Positions 35,631 to 45,580 are shown, numbered from the stretch's first letter. The stretch is 64,000 nucleotides of DNA from Inia geoffrensis (GCA_036417435.1 CM070918.1:30263523-30327522); one strand, 5' to 3'. The notes: a model not told the origin generated them from the sequence alone. Program-made: numbers and translations.

Positions 35631-36424
35631 CAGTCATTCTTGCCTACGGCGAACATTTCTAAAGCCCCAACTGTGGGCCAGGCCCGCGGTGGTGTGAGGC
35701 AGCCGTAGGCATGGCTAACTTGGGGAGGGCAGGGTGCCCTGCTCTAAGCGCCTCATCAGAGACAGCTGGCATCCACCGGTCCCGAGCTGGACGCCCGGAG
35801 CGCTTCACGCACATTGTCTCGTTTATCTCTAGGGCTGGTTTGAACAAAGAACTGCTTTGAGACTTGAGATGCTGAGCCAGGAATCCTGCCTGCTCTGGGG
35901 AGCGGGGCTGGGGGTAGGGTGGGGGGGTGGATGGGTTAGGGCTCCAGGGGTGGGGTGAGCAGGTGTGAGAAGGATTTACTGAGCAGGGGGGTCTCTAGGA
36001 GGGCAGCCCATGTAAACTGGATGGGGGTCAAGAAGTCGCGGAGCCACTGAGATTCCGAGGAGATGGGCAGATACTTGCCAGTCCCTACATTTGCTCTATC
36101 CTTGGCCCTCTTCTGTTCTCTGTCTGCACTCATTCTCCTCACTGGATCTCATCCAATGTCAGGCTTTAAATTCCCTCTCGAGGTTTAGGACACCCAGGTG
36201 TAGCTCTCCGGTCTGCAGCTTCTGAACTCCAGGCGCATGGAACCAACTGCCTACTTGATCTGGCTGCTCGGATACCCAAAAGGCCTCTCAAAATAACGTG
36301 TTCCAACTGAGCCCTGAGCGTCCCTGCTCTGCAGACAGCTCCCCGCACAGGCTTCATCATCTCAGTTAATGGCAGCTTCTTTCTCCCAGTGGCTCAGGCC
36401 AATGATTTTGGCAACTTCCTTAAC

Positions 36425-37125
36425 TCTGCTCTTTCTCTCCCACCCCATGCCAGTGTATTAGCTACTTGTCGCCACTAACTTCCAAATGCATTCAGCCTCC
36501 AACCTCTCACCTCCTCCACTGCCATCACCCTGGTCTAAGCCACCATCACTTCTTGCCAGGGCTGCTGCCATCTCCTCTTGGCTGGTCTCCTTGCCTCTGC
36601 CTGGCCTCCTGCCACCAGCCCCACATCCACACTCTGCTCTCAACCCAGCAGCCCCTTCACTCCCGGTCACAATCCTCTAATGGCGCCTATCTCCCTCCAG
36701 TAAATCTGAAGCCCTTGCCAAGGCCCACAGGGTTCTTATGATCTACCCTTGTCACCTCCCAGCCTCATCTTCCCCTCCCCCTCACTTTCTCTGCTTCAGA
36801 GCCACTGGCCTCCTTGTTCCCAAAATATTCCTGGCATGTCCCCACCTCAGGACCTTTGCACTTGCTGCTCCCCCTGCCTGGACCTGCTTTCCCCTGGCGT
36901 CCTTATGGTTCCTTTCCTCATTTTCACATTTTTGCTCAGAGGCTACCCTCTGACCCCTCTACCTAAAATTGCAACCCCTCCCCTGGTGCTTCATCTCCCT
37001 CTTTCTTAATGTGATTTTTCCCATAGACACGCCGTAGATTTCACTAATTTATTTTTGTGTATTTTTTAACATAACAGTGTAGTGTAAATTAGGCCCTCAA
37101 CAAATCTTTGTAGAATGACTTAATT
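36425..37125 (+). mobile_element. LINE 3' region, most likely L2
   Basis: Reads in order 'ctgctgccatctcctcttgg', 'cactggcctccttgttccc', 'aggacctttgcacttgctgc', 'ccctctacctaaaattgcaa' and 'ggccctcaacaaatctttgt'. These are the 3' segments of an old LINE that I assign to L2. It explains the open frames seen here. Confidence 0.7.
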
Positions 37126-37264
37126 TAATAAAAGAGAACACCTTTATTTCTCAGGTCCCTCCTCCCTGACGTCTGTCTCTCCTTCTCCTGCCCAGTATTG
37201 CTACTTACTCAATGAAGAAGAAACTTCTATAACCGTAGTAGCTGCTGAGAAGCCTTCACTTTCT

Positions 37265-37400
37265 AGAGCCTCGAATGCAGTCTACAGACCAGGAGCATCA
37301 GTCTAATCTGGGAGATTGTTAGAAATGCAGATTCTCAGGTCCCACCCCAGACTGCATTTTAACATGATCCCAGGGGATTCATATGCATATTAAATTCCAG
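37265..37400 (+). mobile_element. MER5A-like fragment
   Basis: 'tagaaatgcagattctcagg', 'tcccaccccagactgcattt' and 'acatgatcccaggggattca' follow MER5 order. Confidence 0.75.
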
Positions 37401-38230
37401 GGAACTTCATCTTGGTTCTTTGACCCCAGCCTAAAACAGAGGGACCAAGGGTCTCTCAGGGACCCAAGATCAGAACAGAACATACAGGCAGAACTAACAA
37501 GGCTAGGAGCTGGGAACAGGTAGTATCAGGGACCAAGACGGTCTGTGTTGTCTGTCTGTCTGTGCATCTCTCTCCACCTGGTTTACTGTCTCTGCCCCTC
37601 TCTGACTGCTTCCACTCCTGCTTCTCTCTGCTTGTTCATCAGCCCACATGGACTCCCCAGCAGCTGCTCCAGCCTCTGGGATTATGGAGCCCTTCAGCTT
37701 CAGAGACCACCAGCAAACAGACCCCAGGCCCTGGGCCTTGCGCTTCAAATTCTGCAAAAAGATCCTGATTGGTCAGGCTAATGGGTCAGGCATCCAATCA
37801 GCTGTGGCCAGGGAATGAAGAGGTCATGTGGTACCAACATGGCAGCAGGGCCACCATGAAGCTGTGCTCTGTGGGATGGAGGGAGAGGGTGGTGGTGGTG
37901 GGGACCGAAGAGGAGGAGTGGGGAGGGGAGGCTAAGCTTGAAGGGAAAGCAGGTGAGGCAGGCAAACTGACCATGAGCTTTGTAACAGTGATGCTTTTCC
38001 TTCTTGCCTTGAGCCTTGGCCTTAAGAAGCCCCACGCGGAGCTTCATGCATGGGAGGTGTCTGATTGCTCAGAGGCCTGGAGGTGGATGTACGCGTTCTG
38101 AGACATGTTAAATGCACATCATAAACACGTGGGTATACTCCTTCAGGGAGCCTCCCCGCACTGGCTTTGTCCCCAGTGAACTTTCCTTCCTGTCACCCTC
38201 CTAGGCTAGGTCCCTGGATTTAGTACTTGG
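37400..38230. other. Intergenic DNA, nothing recognised
   Basis: Contains (TCTG)n-like bases at about 37550-37565 and open frames up to 110 codons without features. Confidence 0.4.
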
Positions 38231-38234
38231 AACT

Positions 38235-38355
38235 TCAGATTAGAAGGAAACTTAGAAGCCACCTAATCCAGCATTTTCCAAAGTATGTTCCATGAACATC
38301 TGTTTTCACTTGCACCTTTTACAAAGGATTCCCCGGTCCAGTGAGTTTGAAAAGC
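38235..38355. mobile_element. Possible hAT-type fragment
   Basis: 'ccagcattttccaaagtatg', 'ttccatgaacatctg' and the closing 'gtttgaaaagcactcctta' resemble a small DNA transposon. The family was not identified. Confidence 0.4.
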
Positions 38356-38359
38356 ACTC

Positions 38360-39650
38360 CTTAGGATGCCCTCCTCTTGGAGAATCACAGAGCTTTGCTG
38401 CTCACTGAAGGTTCTGACAAGTCCTGCAGAAAAGGAACCTGTCTCCCTTTGCTAGGCCAGGGCTGCCCAAAGTCTCCTACGGAGCCCTTTCTTTCACACA
38501 ATAAGAGCATCTCACTGGACTTCTGGTGTTCACTGGAACCCGTTTCAGCAAATAGTGAATAGTGCTGGACGCTTCCTTCTATTTTGTGGATGTGCAGACT
38601 GTGTGCATCTGGGTGATTAGGCCCAGATGGTAACTGAAAAACAAAGCCTTAAAAAGATGGGAGTTTCTTTCTCCCTTTTGTGAAAGAAGTTGGGAAGTAG
38701 ACAGAGTGGTGCTGTGACCGGAAGGGCTTCTCAGAGGAGCCTGGAGAGCAGCAGAGAGGCAGGGACTGGAGGAGAGCAGGGGCAGGATAAGGCCGGGCTG
38801 GCTGTCTCCCTCCTCAGAGGTCACCTGGGAAGCCTGCATTCTGAACTTGCTGAGACACCCTTGACCCGGGACGTGTCGGTCGCACAAAAATTCAATTCAT
38901 TTAGGCTCAAGTAGCTGTCTTTGGGCAGTCTTTCCTCTAACACCTGAACAGAGTGGCTTGAGGACCCTACCCCTTGTCCTGGGGGAAGCCCAGCCTCCCC
39001 CCTCCTCATCTCTACGGACTGATGCTGGGGCTGGCATTCCTCCCGGCTGCCTCTTGCTCCCATCTTTTCCTGCTGATGAATGAACATGTCCACTCGGGTG
39101 ACTGTCTGTGACCTGTTGCCCTACGAAGGATCTATGTTGGGCTGTCTTTCTGGTTCCTTCATTCTGTCCTCTGCCACTACCCCAAAGATGTGGTTAGGGT
39201 TTTGCCAAGATTCGGAGGGATGAAGGGCGATTGCAGAACAAAGCAGAGCAAGTGACAACTGCCAATCACATTTTAGACTTCACTGTCCTGAAAATGAATT
39301 GGCTGCCCCTACCTCACTGGATTGCCCCTTCTTAGGCACTTATATTCGTCACTCTCTTCTCATACTTTTTCCCTTGCCACTCTTTCCTTCCCTTTCCTGG
39401 TTGCCACCTTGAAAGCTCCTGTGAATTTTTCATGCAGGATAGTTTAACTCTCCTCTTCTCACCCAAACCAGGTTTGGCACTTAGCAATGCCAAAACTCAC
39501 CAGGGACCTGTGGAATGAAGCAACGCCCGGGACCTAGGGGGAACCAGAAAAATTTGGGCATTCATTATTTCTTCAGTATACCCCAGATCATATTCTTGGA
39601 AGCCCTCCCACCCTCTTACTGATCACAACGCATCACAGGGTAGAGATGGG
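38360..39650. other. Intergenic DNA, nothing recognised
   Basis: Only short open frames; no repeat or motif cluster stood out. Confidence 0.4.
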
Positions 39651-39654
39651 ACTG

Positions 39655-39935
39655 GGCCGGTTCCCTCGTTTCATATAGAGCACCTCCTATGGGCAATTCT
39701 GGGTACTGCATCTAGAGATGTGAGTCAGACAAGACCCCACCTCAAGGAGCCCAAACTCTAGGAGGGAGATTTAGCTCCATCCTTAAAAAAGAAGGAGTGC
39801 CAAGTGGAGAGAGAGGGGAGGGGACCTTAGCTCCTTCAGAGTGGTCAGAGTTCTTCAGGTGGGAAGGTCAAGGAGGGCTTCCTCTAGGAAGTGGCATTTG
39901 AAGGGGGCCAGAGCAGATGGCTTATCTTGGGGGCA
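39655..39935 (-). mobile_element. L2 fragment
   Basis: 'tagagcacctcctatgggca', 'acctcaaggagcccaaactc', 'gtcaaggagggcttcctcta' and 'gaagtggcatttgaaggggg' are reversed L2 3' sequence. Confidence 0.75.
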
Positions 39936-40857
39936 AGTGTGGGGCAGCCAACCAGGGTGATTTTTTTTTTTTTTTAAACCTCCCAACTCCACGTCTAACA
40001 GATTTCACCTAAACCAGCCTTGCTAAATCTCAAGCCCCATGAAACCTGTTTCTGTTATAATCTCTCTCTTATTTCTTCCTTGCTTTCCTTCCCCATTCTC
40101 CTCCCCTACAGGATGGGAAATCTTCAAAGAAAAAGATGTGTCACTGTAAGTATACAGCCCAAGAAGTGGGCCAGATAAATTATTAAAACACATAAAAAGA
40201 CAGTGAGTTGTGAGGCAGGAAACTGGCAAAGGCCGAATAGCCACCCCAGGTGGACAGTGGGCTGGTGGCCCCTGGGGAGCCCCTCTCAGAGGCCTGGACA
40301 GGCTGAGGTTTTACCACCAGGCCCACCTCCCCTGTGTCTCCCCCCAGGGCCAGGTTGGTGGGGGTGGGCGTGTCACGATTCCAATAGCAGCGAAGTCCTA
40401 GGCGCCTGCTGGGCTGGGAAGGGCCAGGCTGAAGGTGGAGGGGGGCCTTTGCATCTGGGCTGGACATTTGGGATTTACTTCCCCCAAGACTTAAAATGGT
40501 AACTGCAGTTTTAGTTCTTGCTTTTATCTCTTTTTGAACTGTAAAAAGAAATTCCCAAGGGGAAGAGGGGATACTTTTTTCTCATGCAAGAAGAAAGCCA
40601 TGTCCGGTTTAAGGAAGTAACCAACTTTCTGAGCACTGTGAGAAAGACCGCTCAGAGTTTTGCTTTGAGTTAGATGCACCCTGGCGCTGGTGGGGGGCGG
40701 GGGTGAGAGAGACAGAGAGCACCCCCAACCGAATTCCATTTCCTTTGGAGGGGTCTGCAGGAAAGCTCCTACTGGAACTCAGACACACAGAGCCCCCCAC
40801 CTCCCTCCTACTTCTGGTCCCTATCATCCTGCTCTGCTTTTCCATTTTCCTGCAGCT

Positions 40858-41034
40858 CAGGGGTTCTCACTTTGGCACTATTGACACCTGGGGCTGGATC
40901 ACTCTTTGTTTTGGGTGGCTGTCCTGTGCATTGTAGGATGTTTAGCAGCAACCCTAGTCTCTACTTGCTAGATGCCTGCAGACATTGCCAAATGTCCACC
41001 AAAATGCAAAACTGCCCACAGTTGAGAACCACTG
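40858..41034 (-). mobile_element. MER20-like hAT-Charlie element
   Basis: The ends caggggttctcactttggc and 'cacagttgagaaccactg' form terminal inverted repeats. 'ctgtgcattgtaggatgttt' and 'cattgccaaatgtccacc' are diagnostic of this family in reverse. Confidence 0.85.
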
Positions 41035-41074
41035 CTATAGCTGGTGATGCCTTCTAACTTACCATGCTGTTTGC

Positions 41075-41255
41075 CCGTTCAATTATGTTTCTTGTTTCTT
41101 CTCTGTCTTCCTCCCAGTAGAGTGCAAGATCCATGAGAGTGGGGATTGTTTGTTTTGTTCACTGATATATCTTAAGTGCCTAAAACAGTGCTTGGCACAC
41201 AGCTGGCACTGGATCAGTATTTGTTTCCAGATGGGTGAGTCTCTCTCTAATGGTG
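41075..41255 (+). mobile_element. L2 3' end
   Basis: 'gagtgcaagatccatgagag', 'gttttgttcactgatatatc' and 'aaaacagtgcttggcacaca' are the L2 3' terminus. Confidence 0.8.
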
Positions 41256-41284
41256 GAATGTTAAGTTTGGACAGTGTTGGGACA

Positions 41285-41385
41285 GCCTGGTGTAGTAAAA
41301 ACAACATGGGCAATGGAATCAAGGGGCTTGGGTTCAGTTCCTAACCAGGTCATTGCCTGGCTGTGTGACCTGGAGAATGGAAGAA
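41285..41385 (+). mobile_element. MIR fragment
   Basis: 'gcttgggttcagttcctaac' and 'cctggctgtgtgacctggag' are the MIR 5' core. Confidence 0.72.
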
Positions 41386-41473
41386 AGACACTGTTGGGTG
41401 AAGGGATTTATGACTCTGGAGGGCCACGCAGTTCCCAATATCCTTTTGAGACATGTAGATGCTCCAGAGTTAT

Positions 41474-41770
41474 GATGTCCAATACAGTAGCCACCAATCA
41501 CCCATGGCTATTGGTCACTTGCAGTGTGGCTCGTCTGTGTTGAGACGTGCTCTAAATGTAAAATACACACCAGATTTTAAACAGTGCAAAACAAAGAATG
41601 TACAATATCTCATTATAAGTTGAAATTAAAGCATTTTTGATATATCAAGTTAAAGAAAATATATTAAAATAAGTTTAATGTTTCTTTTTGACTTTTTAAA
41701 AAAAATGTGCCTACTAGGAAATTTGGAAATTACATATGTTGCTCACATTATCTTCCTTTTCGGCAGTGCC
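41474..41770 (-). mobile_element. hAT-type DNA transposon fragment
   Basis: 'tgtccaatacagtagccacc' with 'catggctattggtcacttgc' and 'aatacacaccagattttaaa' match a family whose ends read ctgtccaata. The copy at 58526-58694 shares those ends. Confidence 0.65.
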
Positions 41771-42069
41771 CCTCTAAGGAGTTGGCAAGAAGGGCAGAAT
41801 TGAGCTTCCATTTTACAGACCATAAAACTGAGGCTCACACAGAGAATTCAGTCCCAGCACAGAGTTTTCCTTTCCCACGCCTAGGCTACCGAGTACCAGG
41901 ACGAACTTAACAGGCCCACAGCGTCCCTAGAAGAGCAGGCGTTCTCTCTGAGAACCACAAAGGTGGAGTGGAACCCCTTGATGTCGCCCTCCCCTCCGCA
42001 GAGACCTCCCCAGACAAAACAAACAGCCCTTGGTCTGGCGAACTGCAGGGGGGAGCGGAAACCAAGGAA

Positions 42070-42078
42070 GATCAAAGA
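42070..42078 (-). promoter_or_regulatory. NKD1: Second TCF/LEF-like site at island edge
   Basis: GATCAAAGA on the + strand gives TCTTTGATC on the - strand, a good TCF/LEF core. It lies at the upstream border of the CpG island, about 930 bases before the start codon. Confidence 0.4.
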
Positions 42079-42692
42079 CCCAGCGGTTACCCCCTTCCGG
42101 GCTGCACAGCTGGCAGCGCGCCCCGACCCCGGGCGGGCACCCACGGGCCCCGGGATGCGGGGACAGCGATTGGCTGGCAACTCGTGGCTTTCGGACACTT
42201 GTAGCCGCCGGGAGTTGGCTGGGTCCACAGCTGGCCGGAGGCGCAGTGGGGGCTTCTCCTGCACGACCAAATCAAAATGTAGAGAGTCGGAGGAGAAGGT
42301 GGGCGGGCACGGGGCGGGTAATAAGCGAACACTTTCTGCAAAAGTCCGATCGTGCAACGGAAGGGGCAACGCTGCAGGCGCTCCAAGCAGCGGCTCTTCT
42401 CCGACCTCAGTTTCATCACCTGTAAAGTGGAGCCGCTGAGTCCTCCTGTCCGCTGCCAGGAAAAATAGAGCGGAGGGAACGCACAGCCCTGTGAGCCAGA
42501 GGAGCGGTTATTGTAGAACGGGCAGGACCCAAGAGGGTGTCTGTTCCAATACTCCTCCTGGCCAGAGCTCCTCCGCCTCCCATCACCCCCCCACCCCCGG
42601 TCCCCAGTCTCGGGTCCCCAGCCCCCGGCCCGGGTCAGAGACCGCAGCCTGGAGGGGGGCGCTGTGTCCAGCCCTGCAGCGCCTCTGCACGC

Positions 42693-42720
42693 TCCGCCCC
42701 CAGCCCGCCGGCCCCGCCCC
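42693..42720 (+). promoter_or_regulatory. NKD1: GC-box pair (Sp1/KLF-type)
   Basis: Two ccgcccc cores (ctccgcccc and gccccgcccc) lie about 20 bases apart in the NKD1 CpG island, about 290 bases before the start codon. They fit Sp/KLF binding sites for a TATA-less promoter. Confidence 0.6.
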
Positions 42721-42748
42721 CAGACTTCTCCCTCCGCGGCCCGCCTCG

Positions 42749-42757
42749 CCTTTGATG
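42749..42757 (+). promoter_or_regulatory. NKD1: TCF/LEF consensus site in NKD1 promoter
   Basis: The word CCTTTGATG matches the high-affinity TCF/LEF consensus (CCTTTGAWS-type). It sits between the GC boxes and a CCAAT box, about 250 bases upstream of the NKD1 ATG. NKD1 is a known Wnt/beta-catenin target, so a functional site is plausible; binding is inferred. Confidence 0.55.
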
Positions 42758-42767
42758 CGCCGCGCCC

Positions 42768-42777
42768 GGCCAATGGG
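42768..42777 (+). promoter_or_regulatory. NKD1: CCAAT box
   Basis: ggccaatggg is an NF-Y-type CCAAT element about 230 bases upstream of the NKD1 start codon and a dozen bases after the TCF/LEF word. Confidence 0.5.
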
Positions 42778-42965
42778 CGCGCGGGGAGGCGCAGGCTGTG
42801 GCGGCGGGCTAGGGGTTCGGCGCGCCCGGGCGTCAGTCCGGCCGCGGCGACGGCGGCAGGATCGTGTCGCGGCGACTTTTCAGGATCCGCTCGGCTTCGG
42901 GGCTGCTCAAGGAGGAGGAGAGCGAGGCGCGGCGCGGCGAGCCGCAGGGCCCGCGGGCCGGGCGC

Positions 42966-42974
42966 ATGGCTTAG
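42966..42974 (+). promoter_or_regulatory. Two-codon upstream ORF (Met-Ala-stop) in NKD1 leader
   Basis: ATG GCT TAG ends 28 bases before the NKD1 start codon, in a different frame. Its context is weak (C at -3, G at +4). If the mRNA begins upstream of it, as is likely, it would be the last AUG scanned before the main start. Its effect on translation is unknown. Confidence 0.55.
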
Positions 42975-43002
42975 GGACGCCCCCTCCCGAAGCGCCCCCA
43001 GC

Positions 43003-43027
43003 ATGGGGAAACTTCACTCCAAGCCGG
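43003..43027 (+). CDS. NKD1: NKD1 coding exon 1
   Basis: This exon carries 25 coding bases for Met-Gly-Lys-Leu-His-Ser-Lys-Pro plus the first base of an Ala codon. The donor is gtcagt directly after it, so the intron is phase 1. The 5' UTR lies upstream within the CpG island; its transcription start cannot be fixed from sequence alone. A same-frame open stretch extends upstream to about 42664, but this is expected in such GC-rich DNA and is not evidence of a longer protein. Confidence 0.92.
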
Positions 43028-43998
43028 GTCAGTGTCCCCGCCCGCGTGCCGGCCCCTTAGTCCCCGCCGCCCTCGCCCCCGCGATTGCTAACTCTCTGCC
43101 TCTCCTTTCTTTCCGGCTCCCGCCGCCGGCCGCGCGCGATGTGCCTGCAGCCGCCGTGTGCAAGCGCAGGGAGAGCCCGGAAGGTAGGGGCTCGCGGGGC
43201 ACGGACCGGGGGGGATAGACTGGGAAGCACCGCGGACGGCGGCGGAATGGCCTAGCCCGCGGATCTTATTACCAGGGCCACCCCCACCCGCTACTCCAGT
43301 CACCAGTCCCACAAACCCTCTCCTTGGAGCAGACTTTGTGTCCCCTCCTCTGTCCATCCTACCCCCTCCCCGCTATCCTGTGCTCTCTGTTCTGACTCTC
43401 AACCCCTCCTGTTGCGGTACCCCGACCCCGCACTCACTGCACCCCCTTTTCAGGCTCCTAAGCCCCTTCTCCAAGAGCCTGCGCCCTCTCTTTCTGGCCC
43501 TCAGCCCCCTCTCCCGAGATCTTGGCTTCTGCGCCCCCTCTCCCGACGCTCAGTTCCCCTCTTCCCCTCACCCCGTGTTCATCCCTCCCCTCCTCAGTCC
43601 TGGCCTCTGGCGTTCGCTCTTCTGATCCCCAGACGCGTCTTCCCGGGGTCCTGCTTCCCCCTTGGCTCCGCTCTGTATCCCCGCTCTTGGGGCTTCGCTG
43701 AACTCCCTTCTCCTGATTACCTGCGTCCTTCTCTCGGATTGTGCGCGGCTCCCAACACCCTCCGGGCCCCTGCTGCCTCTGCCTCGCCCACTCTTTCTCT
43801 CCTCTCTCGGGTAACTTTCAGCCTAGGGGCCAGACTCAGGGGCTTCGTGTCGTCCCCGCCTCAGGTGACAGCTTCGCTGCGAGCGCCGCCTGGGCTCGGA
43901 AAGGCATTGAGGAGTGGATCGGGAGGCAGCGCTGCCCGGGTGGCAGCTCCGGATCCCGACAGCTGCGGGCAGCTGGCACCGTTGGCAGAGGAACGCGG
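43003..43998 (+). CDS. NKD1: NKD1, exons 1-3 (N-terminal 64 codons, gene continues past window)
   Basis: NKD1 is a cytoplasmic/membrane-associated protein that binds Dishevelled and dampens canonical Wnt signalling. Joining 43003-43027, 43151-43183 and 43865-43998 gives 192 nt, exactly 64 codons without a stop. The product begins MGKLHSKPAAVCKRRESPEG and continues through the tract ARKGIEEWIGRQRCPGG, which I recognise as the start of mammalian NKD1. Gly2 after Met followed by Lys fits an N-myristoylation signal, as known for the NKD family. The start ATG has A at -3 and G at +4, a strong Kozak context. The family protein is about 470 residues, so only the first seventh is here. The Dvl-binding EF-hand region and His-rich C-terminus are missing because the window ends inside intron 3. 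The gene starts in a CpG island and has no close neighbour. Identity is from recall of the family, not a search; NKD2 is less likely given the residue match. Confidence 0.93.
43151..43183 (+). CDS. NKD1: NKD1 coding exon 2 (33-nt microexon)
   Basis: This is a 33-base microexon preceded by the acceptor gtgcctgcag and followed by the donor gtaggg. With the split codon from exon 1 it encodes Ala-Ala-Val-Cys-Lys-Arg-Arg-Glu-Ser-Pro-Glu and leaves one base of a Gly codon. Intron 1 before it is only 123 nt; intron 2 after it is 681 nt. Confidence 0.92.
43865..43998 (+). CDS. NKD1: NKD1 coding exon 3
   Basis: This exon has 134 bases. The acceptor is cgcctcag before gtgacag, and the donor is gtacga after an intact Arg codon (phase 0). 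It completes the Gly codon and encodes the conserved block containing AARKGIEEWIGRQRC-like residues (here AWARKGIEEWIGRQRC). A more variable Ser/Gly/Arg-rich tail follows. Compared with the human protein as I remember it, the tail has several conservative changes while the WIGRQRCPGG core is unchanged. Confidence 0.92.
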
Positions 43999-44779
43999 GT
44001 ACGATCCCCACCTACGTCCCTTTCAACCTCAGAGATGCTTCTCCATACCTACCCCCGACCCCCAACTTTTGGCACCCTCTCGGCGCAGCTTCTAAGTCCA
44101 GAAATCCCTTCTCAGCCGCCCCTGACCCACCAATATGACCCTGTACACCCCTTGCCTTGGGGAACCTTATTGGTGACACAGGTGGCAGTCTCCTGTTCAG
44201 TTGGGGGCAGAGGACTGCCGCGGGACGAAACGTCCTAGGTGATGTGGTGGTGCAGGTCCAGTTGATGGGGAAGCTTGTCTGCGCTGGAGGGACCTGGGGG
44301 CCTGCTCTGACTTCTACCTTGTTTCTGTGGCCAGCATTCAAAGGTGGATTTGGAATTGGGGCTAGGGAAGTGGGAAGGCATCTGGGGGTGTCTGGGTGGA
44401 AGGCAGGACTGTGCTGGCCTCCGAATGTGTCCCAAGTGTGTGACATTCATCAGTACCATCTGCCCTGCAGCCCCAGTAGAGCCGTCTGTGATCTGGTGGC
44501 GGGCAGAACTTGGGGGTTCCTGAGATCTGGGAGACCCCTTGGCTTGGCCCACAAGGAGAGAGAGGGCCTCATTCTGCTGTAGCCTGGGCCTACCCCTAGC
44601 CCTCCCCCAGTGGGTCCCTGAGGTTGGAGTTGTTCCTAGGGGAGCAGTAGATGTGACAGGGGAGCGAGTGAGTCCAGCCTCAGCTCCTGGCCTGGCACTG
44701 GTGTTCACAGATGTCCTATGGGCTCCAGAACTCTGCACAGGGCTTTCAGATGGTCTGCGTGGAACTCGAGCAAGCCAAG

Positions 44780-44788
44780 GATCAAAGG
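44780..44788 (-). promoter_or_regulatory. NKD1: TCF/LEF consensus word in NKD1 intron 3
   Basis: GATCAAAGG on the + strand is the exact reverse complement of CCTTTGATC, the canonical TCF/LEF word. It lies about 780 bases downstream of exon 3, in DNA I do not recognise as repeat. Confidence 0.45.
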
Positions 44789-44919
44789 ATGAATCAACTT
44801 TTTGATGTGACATTTAATTTTTTTTTTTTTAACTTAGAGGAGAACAGACTGAGTCTCAGGTCTGGTTAGTTCTTTGGTCTTGTCCATGGGCTGGGGAGGG
44901 GCCAGTGGACTTTTCAGAT

Positions 44920-44921
<2 letters not shown>

Positions 44922-44968
<47 letters not shown>
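44922..44968 (+). repeat. (GT)n microsatellite in NKD1 intron 3
   Basis: About 23 uninterrupted TG units starting 0.9 kb after exon 3. Probably length-polymorphic. Confidence 0.96.
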
Positions 44969-44969
<1 letters not shown>

Positions 44970-45259
44970 TTGGCGGTGGGACCTGGACTGGGTGCAGCCA
45001 GTTGGAGGAGGTGAGCCTGTGGGTAAAGTCGACTCTTGTGCACCTATGAAATAACCCCTGCATCTGGACGAAGCTCCCATCTCCTCCTGCACTGCCACTG
45101 CTGAGCTGGGGGGCCTTCTCTTCTCCATTTCTCTTCATCTGTTGGCTGGGTTAGAATTGGAGCTGCTGTACCCTGGGAAAGGCCAAAACTTGGTGGGCGG
45201 GGGCACTGCAGTTGGGGCCCTTTAAAAACAGAACTACAAACTTCCCTTTCTTCCCCCAC

Positions 45260-45580
45260 CATTTCTAGTTTTTGATCTCCTTATTTATTTAAAGCCCAAT
45301 GAAAATGATCCGATTTAGCCATATGAACAAATGCATTTGCAGCTGAAGACAGAGGCCAACTGAGTGGATTTCCATTAATCAAGTTTTGGGTTTTTTCAGC
45401 CTGTTTATTTTTACAGAGTATTCCTGCAGAATGACATTTATTTGCAGTCCCCCCTGCTTTTTTTTTTTTCTTTCCTAAACTGCCAGGCAGCTTGCTCCAT
45501 GCTTTAGGGGAAACTTGAAATACAGCGAGGGCTTACTTCAATTGACTTTTATCTTCAAAGCCATAACAAATGTTACCCGC
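45260..45580. other. Non-repetitive AT-rich block in intron 3, possible regulatory element
   Basis: The block has POU/homeodomain-like (atgcatttgcag, ccattaatcaa) and FOX-like (tgtttattttt) words. No repeat family was recognised. It stands out from GC-rich flanks and may be conserved. Confidence 0.3.

Larger units (their letters stand above)
42000..44010 (+). promoter_or_regulatory. NKD1: CpG-island promoter of NKD1
   Basis: GC content and CpG frequency rise sharply at about 42000, peak over 42650-43250 and fade after exon 3. No TATA box is visible ahead of the start codon. The densest part carries GC boxes, a CCAAT box and a TCF/LEF word just upstream of the probable 5' UTR (roughly 42830-43002). 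This is a typical broad promoter; the exact start sites would need CAGE or 5' RACE data. The opposite strand also has long open frames here, which are artefacts of the base composition. Confidence 0.85.

Noticed and set aside
42087..43004. 305-codon open frame on the - strand over the NKD1 promoter
   Set aside because: It lies in the CpG island, where stop codons are rare in all frames. It is Arg/Ala/Pro/Gly-rich without a domain and runs opposite a well-supported gene start.
42664..43218. 184-codon + frame covering the NKD1 ATG
   Set aside because: It reads through the promoter, exon 1, intron 1 and exon 2. The real protein uses the ATG at 43003 and the spliced frame; the upstream part is unlikely to be transcribed.
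44225..44280. Possible NKD1 exon 4 (residues VLGDVVVQVQ)
   Set aside because: A superficial likeness to the segment after residue 64, but the acidic run that should follow is absent and no fitting acceptor/donor pair was seen.
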